Source: CAVSVP01 sp963731125
Lineage (GTDB): Bacteria > Pseudomonadota > Gammaproteobacteria > Competibacterales > Competibacteraceae
Assembly: GCA_963731125.1 (NCBI GenBank)
Contig: CAVSVP010000014.1
Coordinates: 1 to 64,000 of the forward strand
Reading direction: 5' to 3'
Length of the DNA: 64,000 bases
Under the pieces are notes generated by a model. It did no database searches. It was not told the origin of the DNA and saw only the letters and a program-made list of their open reading frames with translations. Shown here one piece after another: positions 24,919 to 33,711 of the stretch. The number at the start of each line of letters is the position of its first letter. Positions within the stretch are counted from its first letter, which is position 1. Made by a program: the position numbers and the translations under genes.

Positions 24919-25971
24919 ATGGCGAAGACTGATATGGATTGGTTTTTTTTGGCGTTTTGCTGTGCCTTTAGCTTAGCCTCAGCGGATGCTTTAACAAAGA
25001 AGTTTCTTGCAGATTACACAGCCCGAGAGCTGGTCGTGGTCCGCTTTGGATTTACCAGCTTAGTATTAGCTCCATGTTTGCTGGTATTGCCTTTGCCCGC
25101 TGCACCACTCGTATTTTGGGGCTGGATAGCGATTCTCATGCCTTTAGAGATTGTGGCCATGCTGCTCTATATGCGAGCCATTCGGGATAGCTCGCTAGCT
25201 TCAACTTTACCTTACCTGGCGTTTACGCCGGTGTTGACTACCCTCACTGGCTTTCTGCTGCTAGGGGAACGGATTTCTTGGAGGGGACTGACTGGGATTC
25301 TGTTAGTTGTCGTGGGAGCCTATCTGCTAAACTTGGAACTAACTCAGAGTCACGGTCGGCGGCCTTGGCTAGATCCGTTTCACGCTATCATCCGCGAACC
25401 AGGCTCCCGGTTTATGCTTGCCGTTGCCGCTATTTACAGCTTGACATCAGTAATAGGCAAAATAGCTTTACAATATGTTTCCCCGCTGACTTTTGGACCG
25501 TTCTACTTTTTGCTGTTGGGGTTTTTTACGCTTACGCTGTTTTCCATCAAGCAGCCTGGCATTGTACGGGTATTGTGGCGGAGACCTCATTGGCACTTAC
25601 TGATCGGAATTATGATGGGAAGCATGATTGTTACGCATTTTATGGCCATCGCGAAAGTGGAAGTCGCCTATATGATCACTGTAAACTCGATGATCAAGTT
25701 TTTAGTTCTTGACTTTATGAATTTTCCGATTGTCAGACACTTAGAAATTTACGGCCAAGGATCGCCAAGACAAAGCAAAATTCTAACTTGCTGAAATTTC
25801 AATATTTTAGAATGTCAAGCTAAAAAAACTTGAGGATCGAGTGTAAAACGCACCAGTTTACTGTTTGGGATCCTTTATGGAGCGTTGCTCTTTGGTGAAA
25901 AACGGTTAGGGCAACATTTGCTGGCCGGTACACTGATGACGGCAGGCGTTGCATTGGTAGCTCGACTTTGA
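24919..25971 (+). pseudogene. EamA/DMT transporter interrupted by a MITE
   Basis: The frame reads an EamA-type permease with about ten hydrophobic segments (two EamA repeats, with ASTLPYLAFTPVLTTLTGFL and LLLGERISWRG in the first). At codon level it proceeds to YMITV, then enters a 156-bp insertion that ends the frame at 25794. The natural continuation, KRTSLLFGILYGALLFGEKR and the last helix, resumes after the insertion and stops at 25971. Excising the insertion plus one 6-bp target copy restores the frame exactly. The substrate is unknown. The truncated protein lacks the last about two helices. Confidence 0.85.
25686..25841. mobile_element. 156-bp MITE with 6-bp target duplication
   Basis: The ends CTCGATGATCAAG and CTTGAGGATCGAG are inverted repeats that extend, with gaps, over about 35 bp (TTTTTAG and TTGAC blocks on both sides). 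TGTAAA is duplicated at 25680-25685 and 25842-25847. The interior is AT-rich and has no coding capacity. No second copy or matching transposase was found in the window. Confidence 0.85.
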
Positions 25972-26055
25972 TATGCAAATTTTCGAATGATAAAAAACTG
26001 CGTTTAATTTCCGCGTTCACAGAGCTTTGTAAACTCATTAAAGGGTAATTTTTTG

Positions 26056-26256
26056 ATGAACTTAAAGTGGGATGATTCTCTGGCCATCGCCATTTCGTTG
26101 GATGATACACATCCTGATGTAGATCCGCGATCGGTTTCCTTAGCGGATTTACACCGCTGGGCAAGTGAGCTAAAAGAATTTGATGATGATCCTAACCAGC
26201 CTGGACAAAAAGTACTAGAAGCCATTAAAAAAGCTTGGGTTGAGGAACGTGAATAA
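26056..26256 (+). CDS. iscX: IscX iron-sulfur assembly protein
   Basis: The 66-residue acidic protein has the IscX pattern: LKWDDSLAIAISLDDTHPDV, then DLHRWASELKEFDDDPNQPG, ending EAIKKAWVEER. IscX binds IscS and modulates Fe-S cluster assembly. In many bacteria it closes the isc operon; here it is alone, between a broken transporter and a 500-bp gap. The ATG at 26056 is used; a TTG one codon earlier is unnecessary. Confidence 0.9.
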   Translation: MNLKWDDSLAIAISLDDTHPDVDPRSVSLADLHRWASELKEFDDDPNQPGQKVLEAIKKAWVEERE

Positions 26257-26773
26257 AAGCTAGATTCTTTGAATTGCATTGATTTCTGAGCGGCTTGCTA
26301 AGAGTCTAGGGCTTTCAAAGTGGCGAAATTTCAGGCATACTTTTGAAGTACTTGCAAACTGTGATATAAGAATTCCTTCAAATAAAAGCTAACATAAAGC
26401 AGCACCTTAAATAGACAAGCTTTGAAAGTCCTGGTGCACGGTACAGACAAGGTCCCTAGTAGCTAATAAGCCATAGTAGTTAATTTATTGAGGGATTCTG
26501 ACTTATTTTGACATATGTTGACGAAAAACATAATTAAATTTGATGTTTTTCATAAGCCTTTATAACAGATAGAATAAAAAACGCTTAGTTTTTTGAAGAC
26601 ATTACCAGGAAAAGTCGTCAAGATAGAAATCGTAGAAAGCAATTAATGGCACTAACTTTGCTGTGCTTTGCATGCTTCTTCTTCTCACAGATAAGATAAA
26701 CCATCCGATACAGGGAAGTGCATATTTCCTTATTTAAGTAACGGATAACTTTATATAGCTTAAGGAAAAAGTG
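26257..26773 (+). other. Long intergenic region with inverted repeats
   Basis: No gene is recognised. Two structures are visible: AGGGCTTTCAAAG (26308-26320) with its near-complement CTTTGAAAGTCCT (26420-26432, one mismatch), spanning 125 bp; and a hairpin GAAAAACAT/ATGTTTTTC at 26523-26551 with an 11-base loop. Neither has an obvious target duplication or a terminator-like tail. Confidence 0.5.
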
Positions 26774-27220
26774 ATGGGTCTATTTGAAAAAGTTTTTGCA
26801 AAAGAACCACAAGCGTCAGTAGTATTGAACAAACAGGAGTGTTTTTTGGCGATAGCTTTGGCTATATCCGCAGCAGACGGACACATTTCTCAGTCCGAGG
26901 TTGAGGGTATAGTTGCATATTTACGGCGCATGAGAATGTTTGAAAGTACAAATGGAAACCAGATGGTTGCCATGTTCGATAAGCTGATTGGGATTATTAA
27001 AAGGCAGGGTGTAGAGTCGTTGGTACAACTCGCCAGGAAAGGATTACCGACCGAGCTACGAGAAACAGCATTTGCCTGCGCCGTTGATATTGCTTTTGCT
27101 GATGGAGTCGTTGATGACAGCGAAAAAAAGCTAATTGATGAACTCCAAAAAATTCTTGAAGTTCCCGAGAATATAGCGCTCACTATTGTTCAGGTAATGA
27201 TGATTAAAAATCGAGGATAA
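26774..27220 (+). CDS. TerB/DjlA-N-like protein
   Basis: The 148-residue helical protein contains the acidic TerB-type pairs: ALAISAADGHISQSEVEGI near the N-terminus and AVDIAFADGVVDDSEKKLID near the C-terminus, matching the metal-binding helices of the TerB/tellurite-resistance and DjlA N-terminal fold. The ATG at 26774 follows TAAGGA; a GTG one codon earlier is an alternative. Function in this host is unknown, and no ter operon is near. Confidence 0.8.
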   Translation: MGLFEKVFAKEPQASVVLNKQECFLAIALAISAADGHISQSEVEGIVAYLRRMRMFESTNGNQMVAMFDKLIGIIKRQGVESLVQLARKGLPTELRETAFACAVDIAFADGVVDDSEKKLIDELQKILEVPENIALTIVQVMMIKNRG

Positions 27221-27472
27221 GCTTTGGCTGACAATATGCCAAGTCGCATGTGTTTCGGTAATAAACTCGTTTGCAAACGCTATTAGACTCCCCGATTTTC
27301 TGTCGAGGTATATGAATTGCCAGTTAATAGTGTGCAAGAAGTCAATTCCGATGAGATAGCCTCGTACAGAGCGTCCGAGTCTATCTCAAAAGCTCCCTGT
27401 GTTAGCGGTGGTTATTATTAGCCCTATCTATCACTACGTTTTCCACTGCAAGACCTTGTGACGGCACGCTTA

Positions 27473-28165
27473 TCAACCACATTTTGAATAGCCGCAGTTT
27501 AGGCAGGTCAGACAGTTATCCATTAACAGCATTGCCTTAGTCTGACATTGCGGACATAAGGAAGCACCCTCAGGAAAGGGATTAGCGCACGTTTCTTCCG
27601 TTACTTTTACGTTGGCTTCATACTGGGCACGCTTTTCGTCCATCAGTTTACGTTGATGTTCATCAGGTCCTTCGTCTTTTAATAAGCCGATCATGCGCAT
27701 ATGAGACTCGATCACATCGCCGATCTCAGCGACTAACGATGGCATATACTTGCCGCCCTTTTTAAAATAACCACCCTTAGGATCAAACACCGAGCGCAGT
27801 TCTTCCACTAGAAAAATCACGTCGCCGCCCTTACGAAAGACGGCGGAAATGATCCGCGTCAGGGCTACAATCCACTGAAAATGGTCCATATTTTTGGAAT
27901 TAATGAAGATTTCGAAGGGCCGGCGGACCTCGTGTTCAGTCCCAGGATTAAGAATCATATCGTTGATGGTAATATACAGCGCGTGATCGGAAAGCGGGGT
28001 CTTCACCTTATAGGTGCAACCCATCAGTACTTCAGGACGTTCCACCTTTTCATGCATATGCACGACATTAGGTCGGGTGTCAGGCATCTTGGCTGCAGAT
28101 ACCGGTTCATCTTCCCCTCGAACGACGCTGTATTTAATAATTTTTTTATCAATCTTGATGGCCAT
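27473..28165 (-). CDS. nrdJb: Class II ribonucleotide reductase, C-terminal subunit
   Basis: The 230-residue protein has YKVKTPLSDHALYITINDM near residue 53, followed by the region that in unsplit enzymes closes the barrel. Its C-terminal cysteine-rich tail CPQCQTKAMLLMDNCLTCLN then GYSKCG contains the redox-active thiols and zinc ligands. It lies 17 bp downstream of nrdJa on the same strand. In Pseudomonas the class II enzyme is likewise split into NrdJa and NrdJb, and both are required. It supplies dNTPs independently of oxygen using adenosylcobalamin. Confidence 0.9.
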   Translation of the reverse strand: MAIKIDKKIIKYSVVRGEDEPVSAAKMPDTRPNVVHMHEKVERPEVLMGCTYKVKTPLSDHALYITINDMILNPGTEHEVRRPFEIFINSKNMDHFQWIVALTRIISAVFRKGGDVIFLVEELRSVFDPKGGYFKKGGKYMPSLVAEIGDVIESHMRMIGLLKDEGPDEHQRKLMDEKRAQYEANVKVTEETCANPFPEGASLCPQCQTKAMLLMDNCLTCLNCGYSKCG

Positions 28166-28182
28166 GATGTACTCTCACCGGC

Positions 28183-30345
28183 TTAAAATTTGCCGTAATA
28201 CCCCTCTTTAAGGGCATCGAATAGGTTAGCAGCAGTATGAACCTCACCGTCATACTCGATCTCCTCATTACCTTTCACCTCTACTTCACTGCCGTCTTCC
28301 AGCGTAAAAAGGTAACGGGTATTTTCCAGGTCTTGTTCCTTTACCAGCACGCCTTGAAAGGCCTCCGGATTGAAACGGAAGGTCGTGCAGCCTTTTAGAC
28401 CCTGCTCATAAGCGTAGAGATAGATATCTTTAAAGTCTTCATAAGGGAAATCAGTGGGTACGTTAGCCGTTTTGGAGATAGAGGAGTCGATCCACTTTTG
28501 GGCCGCAGCTTGAATATCCACGTGTTGTTTGGGAGTAATATCATCGGCCGTTATGAAGTAATCTGGTAGCCGGTTTTCTGGATTGCTGGAAAACGGTATG
28601 GCTTGGTGGTTAATCAATGCTCGATAAGCCAACAGTTCGAAAGAAAATACATCCACTTTTTCTTTCGTCTTTTTACCCTCGCGAATGACGTTACGAGAAT
28701 AGTGGTGCGCGAAGCTGGGTTCAATGCCATTGCTGGCATTGTTCGCTAAAGATAGGGAAATTGTCCCGGTAGGCGCGATGGAACTGTGATGCGTGAAGCG
28801 TGCGCCGACGTTAGCCAGCTGCTCTATCAGCTCCGGAGCTACCTTGGCGATACGTTGCATATAGCGGCTGTATTTGGCATGTAACACTTTACCCTTAAGG
28901 GTATCGCCTACCTGGTAGCCGTCTTTGCGCATTTCGGGACGTTTATTGAGCATGTCGGCAGTAACAGTAAGATCTTGTTCCAAGATTGGCGCCGGCCCTT
29001 TTTCCTGTGCCAGTGCTAGGCCGACCTGCCAACCCACCAGAGCAAGTTCTCGAGTGACCTCTTCGGTAAAAGCGAGAGAGTCAGGGTCACCATACCGCAT
29101 GCCTAACATAGTGAGGGTAGATCCCAAACCCAGATATCCCATCCCATGGCGGCGTTTATTAATGATCTCTTGGCGCTGTTGCTCCAGAGAAAGGCCATTA
29201 ATATCCACCACGTTATCTAGCATGCGAGTGAAAACGGCGACAACCTTGCGGTAGGTATCCCAGTCGAAGCTGGCTTTTTCGGAAAAGGGATCTCTGACAA
29301 ATTTCGTCAAGTTTACCGAGCCTAGCAAACAACTACCATAGGGCGGTAGCATCTGTTCGCCACAGGGATTGCTGGCTTGAATGGTTTCGCAGAACCAGTT
29401 GTTGTTCATCTCATTGACCTTGTCAATGAGAATAAACCCTGGTTCCGCATAGTCGTAAGTCGACGACATAATAATATCCCAGAGACGGCGAGCCAGAATG
29501 GTTTTATAGACCCTGCAGGCGACTTGACCATAGTCATTAACCAACAATCCCTCTGTTGTGGGCCAGTCTCGCCAGATAATCTGCTCAGAGTCGCTGAGAT
29601 CGATATGATCCTCGGTTACTTCCTTTGCTTGAATGGGAAAAGCTAATGGCCAAACTGCATCATTTTTGACGGCCTCTATAAATTGCTGGGTAATCAGCAG
29701 CGACAAGTTAAACTGACGCAACCTGCCGGGTTCGCGTTTAGCGCGAATAAAATCTATGACATCCGGATGTCCGACATCGAAGGTGCCCATTTGTGCGCCC
29801 CGCCGTCCGCCAGCGGAAGATACCGTAAAGCACATCTTATCGTAGATATCCATAAACGACAGGGGACCTGAGGTGTAGGCGCCGGCCCCAGACACATAGG
29901 CACCGCGGGGGCGCAGTGTCGAGAAGCAATAACCAATCCCAGCGCCGCTCTTTAGTGTCAACCCTGCTTCATGGACCTTGCCCAGGATATCGTTCATGGA
30001 ATCCTGAATAGTGCCTGAGACCGTACAGTTAATGGTAGAAGTCGCGGGTTTATGTTCCCAAGCGCCGGCGTTGGAGAGGATACGACCGGCAGGTATAGCG
30101 CCATGGCGCAGGGCCCATAAAAACTTTTCCTGCCAGAGCTCACGCAGTTCTGGAGTCACTTCTACGGCGGCCAAGGCCCGCGCCACTCGCTGATAGGTGC
30201 TGTTGACGGTAATATCGATAGCTCTACCGTTTTTCGCTTTGAGCCGGTATTTTTTATCCCAAATATCCCGGGAAGCGGGTTGCAGAGGAATAGCTGTGAC
30301 TTCGGCCGATTCCTGGTCAACGGATTCCAGGCGGGCTATTTTCAT
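28183..30345 (-). CDS. nrdJa: Adenosylcobalamin-dependent ribonucleotide reductase, large subunit
   Basis: The 720-residue protein carries the RNR catalytic barrel. The NPCGEQMLPPYGSCLLGSVN motif with the radical-site Cys lies near residue 326, and the N-terminal thiol is in TINCTVSGTIQDSMNDI. There is no ATP cone of NrdA type. It starts at the ATG at 30345 with AAGGAG 9 bp upstream. It forms an operon with nrdJb. No cobalamin riboswitch was recognised upstream. Confidence 0.93.
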   Translation of the reverse strand: MKIARLESVDQESAEVTAIPLQPASRDIWDKKYRLKAKNGRAIDITVNSTYQRVARALAAVEVTPELRELWQEKFLWALRHGAIPAGRILSNAGAWEHKPATSTINCTVSGTIQDSMNDILGKVHEAGLTLKSGAGIGYCFSTLRPRGAYVSGAGAYTSGPLSFMDIYDKMCFTVSSAGGRRGAQMGTFDVGHPDVIDFIRAKREPGRLRQFNLSLLITQQFIEAVKNDAVWPLAFPIQAKEVTEDHIDLSDSEQIIWRDWPTTEGLLVNDYGQVACRVYKTILARRLWDIIMSSTYDYAEPGFILIDKVNEMNNNWFCETIQASNPCGEQMLPPYGSCLLGSVNLTKFVRDPFSEKASFDWDTYRKVVAVFTRMLDNVVDINGLSLEQQRQEIINKRRHGMGYLGLGSTLTMLGMRYGDPDSLAFTEEVTRELALVGWQVGLALAQEKGPAPILEQDLTVTADMLNKRPEMRKDGYQVGDTLKGKVLHAKYSRYMQRIAKVAPELIEQLANVGARFTHHSSIAPTGTISLSLANNASNGIEPSFAHHYSRNVIREGKKTKEKVDVFSFELLAYRALINHQAIPFSSNPENRLPDYFITADDITPKQHVDIQAAAQKWIDSSISKTANVPTDFPYEDFKDIYLYAYEQGLKGCTTFRFNPEAFQGVLVKEQDLENTRYLFTLEDGSEVEVKGNEEIEYDGEVHTAANLFDALKEGYYGKF

Positions 30346-30706
30346 ATATCTCTATCTCCTTTAGACATTATTGTCACGTTGCGGACATACTCAACAAATT
30401 GGCTGTAGGCAAATATACTGGTATGAGCGTTATATAGTTTAGAGTAAAAATTTTGTTGCTTTCGTTAAAGGGTAGGCACTATAGAGTGTGGTTTCAACAG
30501 TAGTCAAGCACAAAATGATGTGGTATAAAAAATTATGACTGTATTTTTCCGGTGGTCTTAACAGCCAAATCAAACCGGCATAGGCAGTAATTTATACAAT
30601 CAAAGTTGTCTAAAAGGTGGCACAGGTGGTATAACCGACTACGCTTGGTCCGGCAAACTGTTACAATGGACATCGATATGGATATGAACAATGCTAGGGA
30701 GGTATC
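30346..30706. other. Divergent intergenic region between nrdJa and a lipoprotein gene
   Basis: Expected to hold promoters for both directions. GCACTATAGAGTGTGG (about 30477-30492) is a partly symmetric sequence recalling an NrdR box, but its spacing does not fit the consensus well. No riboswitch-like B12 box was found by eye. Confidence 0.4.
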
Positions 30707-31231
30707 ATGAAGGCCCTATATACTTCGTTGATTGTCGCCTTCTCAGTGGGACTTGGAGCCTGTGCTTCGCAAGTTCCCAGCGTAGAAAAGCGACCACCCA
30801 GTATGGAACGGAAAATGTGGGTGGCCCAGCACTGGGAAGAAATTGCTGACCATGTGGCCCAGCGTTTAGCCACCGCACTTGCCGCTTCTCATTCGCCAGA
30901 GAAACCTCTGGTTTTGTACGTTAAAAAACCTCAATCGACTTCCACTTTTAGTAGTGCCCTACATGATCTGCTCATTACGCATTTATTAGGGCAGGGATTT
31001 GGAGTCAGTGACGATCCGAGTGAAGGCTTGCCTGTAGAGTATGATGTGCAGGTCATTACTCATAATGTCCCTCAGCCGCCTCCGGATACCGAAGTCCTTA
31101 TCACGACCTCGGTATTAAGCGGTGATCGTTATTTAGCCCGAGTTAGCGATATTTACTATGTTCCTAACTACAATCTTGGGCAGTATCTGGCTCAAGCGCC
31201 TACGATGTTAATGGAGGTTGTAGGACCATGA
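30707..31231 (+). CDS. Putative lipoprotein preceding FlgO-like gene
   Basis: The 174-residue protein has a signal peptide and lipobox LGAC at residues 16-19, so it is a predicted outer-membrane or periplasmic lipoprotein. The mature part has no named domain that I can recognise; it contains a Pro-rich stretch NVPQPPPDTE and a YYVPNYNLGQYL ending. Its stop overlaps the next start (ATGA), indicating a two-gene lipoprotein operon. GGAGG lies before the ATG. Confidence 0.75.
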   Translation: MKALYTSLIVAFSVGLGACASQVPSVEKRPPSMERKMWVAQHWEEIADHVAQRLATALAASHSPEKPLVLYVKKPQSTSTFSSALHDLLITHLLGQGFGVSDDPSEGLPVEYDVQVITHNVPQPPPDTEVLITTSVLSGDRYLARVSDIYYVPNYNLGQYLAQAPTMLMEVVGP

Positions 31232-31791
31232 AAAAACGCTCCATCAAACATCTCGTCGCCGTGATGCTAATTGCGCTCAGCCTGGTTATTGTCGGCTGCG
31301 CACGTTGGTTTCCGGCACCCGCTACTACCCAGAACGCTGCTGTTGACTCTGATTTGATACTCAATAGCTATCTAGCAGCAGATGCTCTGTTGGATCAGGT
31401 GCCGTGGTTAAAGGCGAGGGGGCAACCACTGCTGACTGCTAGTTTTGTCAATGTGAATTCCCTGGAAAATTCATCGGGTATGGGAAGGATGATAGCCGAG
31501 CAAATTGCCTCGCGCTTTGCTCAACAGGGTTTTACCATGGTTGAAGTTAAATTACGTAATAACTTATTCATCAAGGAGAATGCTGGTGAATTTGTGCTGT
31601 CTCGCTCAGTTAAAGACATCAGTGAAAATCACAATGTTGCTGCAGTAATTGCCGGTACCTATGTGGTAGGCAGGCGCTCGATCTATGTTAACGCACGCCT
31701 AATCCGTGCAGCAGACAGTTTAATTCTTGCTGCTTATGATTATAGCTTGCCCCTGGGTCCGGACACTCGGGCATTGCTGGCGAGTCAGTAA
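31228..31791 (+). CDS. FlgO-domain lipoprotein
   Basis: The 187-residue protein has a signal peptide with lipobox IVGC (Cys about residue 24) and a FlgO-like domain: SYLAADALLDQVPWLKARGQ, LLTASFVNVNSLENSSGMGR, MIAEQIASRFAQQGFTMVEV and AAVIAGTYVVGRRSIYVNAR. FlgO proteins are outer-membrane lipoproteins first linked to flagellar stability, but many occur without flagella. No flagellar genes are nearby. It is coupled to the preceding lipoprotein gene and followed by a terminator. Confidence 0.85.
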   Translation: MKKRSIKHLVAVMLIALSLVIVGCARWFPAPATTQNAAVDSDLILNSYLAADALLDQVPWLKARGQPLLTASFVNVNSLENSSGMGRMIAEQIASRFAQQGFTMVEVKLRNNLFIKENAGEFVLSRSVKDISENHNVAAVIAGTYVVGRRSIYVNARLIRAADSLILAAYDYSLPLGPDTRALLASQ

Positions 31792-31802
31792 AAGAGCTTA
31801 AT

Positions 31803-31850
31803 GCTTCCCCGTACCTGTCTTTATTAGGGTCGGGGAAGCTGTGCTTTGTT
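31803..31850 (+). terminator. Rho-independent terminator after the lipoprotein operon
   Basis: A perfect 9-bp stem GCTTCCCCG/CGGGGAAGC with a 19-base loop is followed by TGTGCTTTGTTTTTT. The loop is long but the tail is strongly T-rich. Confidence 0.7.
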
Positions 31851-32099
31851 TTTTATTCATCCGTCACCCGCTATCGCCAAGCATAGGTGTATTCTAGTAA
31901 AACGCTGGTTATTAGTTTGCTAGAGGTGTCATACAGCGCGATGACAAACGCAGATTGCGCCCCATCTATAGTAAGCTACGTCATTCTGCTATGTTCAATA
32001 GAGGCATCGTATCTCATCGAGTTCTACGGCCGATAATGCTGTTCCACTACGTTTCGCCGAATAGATCGTAGGCGGGATAAGCGATAGAGGATATTAATC

Positions 32100-32651
32100 A
32101 TGCGCCAGTCATCCAATCTCAGCAGATTAACCGAAGCTTATAATCACATGATGAAGCGGGTAAAAGCTCACTTGGATGAGCTGGAACAAGCAGAAAAAGA
32201 GTTTTTGCCCAACCTGCAACAAAGCATTGAACACGCAGCGGAACGTTCGGTTGAACTAGGAGAGTTAACGCGGGAAGAGGCACAGCTAATCGGCAACTAT
32301 CTTAAGAGAGATGTTGAGGATGCGGGCCGTTATTTGGCAAAAACCGGACATGACTTGGGAGAGTGGTTACGTTTTGATTTGGAACTGATTGAAGAGCGTC
32401 TGCTGGACTTATTTGGCAGTGCAGCTGATAAAACCCGTTTGCAGATGCTGGCCTTTAAGGAAACCTTGGAGCAAGCATCCCATTACCAAACTGGCGAAAT
32501 CACAGGACCCGGGACCCTGCAATGTGACAATTGCGGTGAGCAACTGGCATTTTACACAGCGGCTCCGATTCCGGCTTGTCCTAATTGTGCCGGCACCACA
32601 TTCAGCCGAGTATTGAGTGAAGATGCCGGAGGCAATGAAAATTCAACATAA
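32100..32651 (+). CDS. Zinc-ribbon protein, DUF1451 family
   Basis: The 183-residue protein has a charged helical N-terminal two-thirds (YNHMMKRVKAHLDELEQAEK, LIGNYLKRDVEDAGRYLAKT, DLGEWLRFDLELIEERLLDL) and a C-terminal zinc ribbon with CDNCGEQL and CPNCAGTTF. This matches DUF1451 (YbeL-like) proteins of unknown role. It is monocistronic and convergent with the Nudix gene. Confidence 0.85.
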   Translation: MRQSSNLSRLTEAYNHMMKRVKAHLDELEQAEKEFLPNLQQSIEHAAERSVELGELTREEAQLIGNYLKRDVEDAGRYLAKTGHDLGEWLRFDLELIEERLLDLFGSAADKTRLQMLAFKETLEQASHYQTGEITGPGTLQCDNCGEQLAFYTAAPIPACPNCAGTTFSRVLSEDAGGNENST

Positions 32652-32735
32652 GCTGAATGAAAGGGCTTAAAGCAATGGCGCTATGCCAGACAGTCTCTTC
32701 TGCTTTAGAAAAAAAGATTTCTGTTGGCGTCTGAG

Positions 32736-33302
32736 TCAATAACAATGTATTGACACCTTTCCGTCGGCGCTGCGACTGATATCGCCCATGTGAAGGCTGT
32801 ATTTTCCTTTACGACAGTCTTCAAAGTAGCGTTGAAGGGTTTCGCCCATGACGGGAAAGGCTAATTCTCGCCAGGGTAGCTCGTCCTCAGTAAACAGCCT
32901 TACCTCCAGGCTCTCCATACCGACACTAGCGCGTCCTTCTCTTAGCTTACCACGAAACATCAGATAAACCTGGCTGATATGAGTAAGACTATACATGGCA
33001 TACAGGGTTAAATTATCGACAATAGCGTTAGCCTCTTCGAAAGCTTCACGTGCGGCGGCTTGAACCGTTGATTCACCGTTTTCCATAAAGCCTGCCGGCA
33101 ACGTCCAGAAGCCATAACGCGGTTCTATGGAACGTCGGCATAATAGAACTTTGCCCTGCCATTCAGGAATGCTACCCGCTACAATTTTCGGATTTTGATA
33201 ATGGATGACTCCGCACGCATTACATGTATATCGAAGCCGGCTATCACCTGGCGGAATGCGCAGAGCAACGGAAGGTGAGCCGCATTCGCTGCAAAACTTC
33301 AC
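32736..33302 (-). CDS. Nudix hydrolase with N-terminal zinc ribbon
   Basis: The 188-residue protein has an N-terminal zinc finger (FCSECG then YTCNACG) of the zf-NADH-PPase/Nudix_N_2 type. A full Nudix box follows, GFMENGESTVQAAAREAFEE, with the expected G-x5-E-x7-REx2EE spacing. Family members hydrolyse nucleoside diphosphate derivatives such as NADH or ADP-ribose/FAD; the substrate here is undefined. It is alone on the minus strand. Confidence 0.9.
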   Translation of the reverse strand: MKFCSECGSPSVALRIPPGDSRLRYTCNACGVIHYQNPKIVAGSIPEWQGKVLLCRRSIEPRYGFWTLPAGFMENGESTVQAAAREAFEEANAIVDNLTLYAMYSLTHISQVYLMFRGKLREGRASVGMESLEVRLFTEDELPWRELAFPVMGETLQRYFEDCRKGKYSLHMGDISRSADGKVSIHCY

Positions 33303-33400
33303 GTTTTTACACCAATAGTAACAGTCATGTTAAACACAAATTGCCATGACATCATGGCATATAAATCCAAAACCCGTTTGCTTCGAAAATTCGGTTGCCG

Positions 33401-33652
33401 CTAGACTGAAGGCTTGCGGCGGTGTTTGAAGTTATGGTAGACGCCGTTAGCTTTCTCTTGAAACTTGGTCAGCCAGCGTTGAGCCCAAGTGAATTCCAAG
33501 CCTAGTATGGCAAGACCGGTGGGAATAACAATAAAAGCAGGACCTGGAAGCACTAGCAAGGTTATGCCGATGAGTAAAACGGTAACTCCTAGTACGGTGA
33601 TGACGAATCGCCGAGCTAATCTATAGGTCATCATAGCTTTTGTTTTTACCAT
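33401..33652 (-). CDS. Small membrane protein with PGPGW-type motif
   Basis: The 83-residue protein has one or two hydrophobic segments (about 15-53) carrying LLVLPGPAFIVIPTGLAILG, the motif of the PGPGW putative transmembrane family, and a basic C-terminus HNFKHRRKPSV. The function of the family is unknown. The start could be at the internal Met-Met (MMTYRLARR). It lies between the Nudix and hemF genes. Confidence 0.75.
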   Translation of the reverse strand: MVKTKAMMTYRLARRFVITVLGVTVLLIGITLLVLPGPAFIVIPTGLAILGLEFTWAQRWLTKFQEKANGVYHNFKHRRKPSV

Positions 33653-33711
33653 AATTGCATAGCACCAAAATACTGACTAAACGGTAAATCATCAATGCTG
33701 GCATTCCTGCT

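Noticed and set aside
30477..30492. NrdR-box-like sequence upstream of nrdJa
   Set aside because: The half-sites are separated by six rather than eight bases and only one copy is seen, so it was not called.
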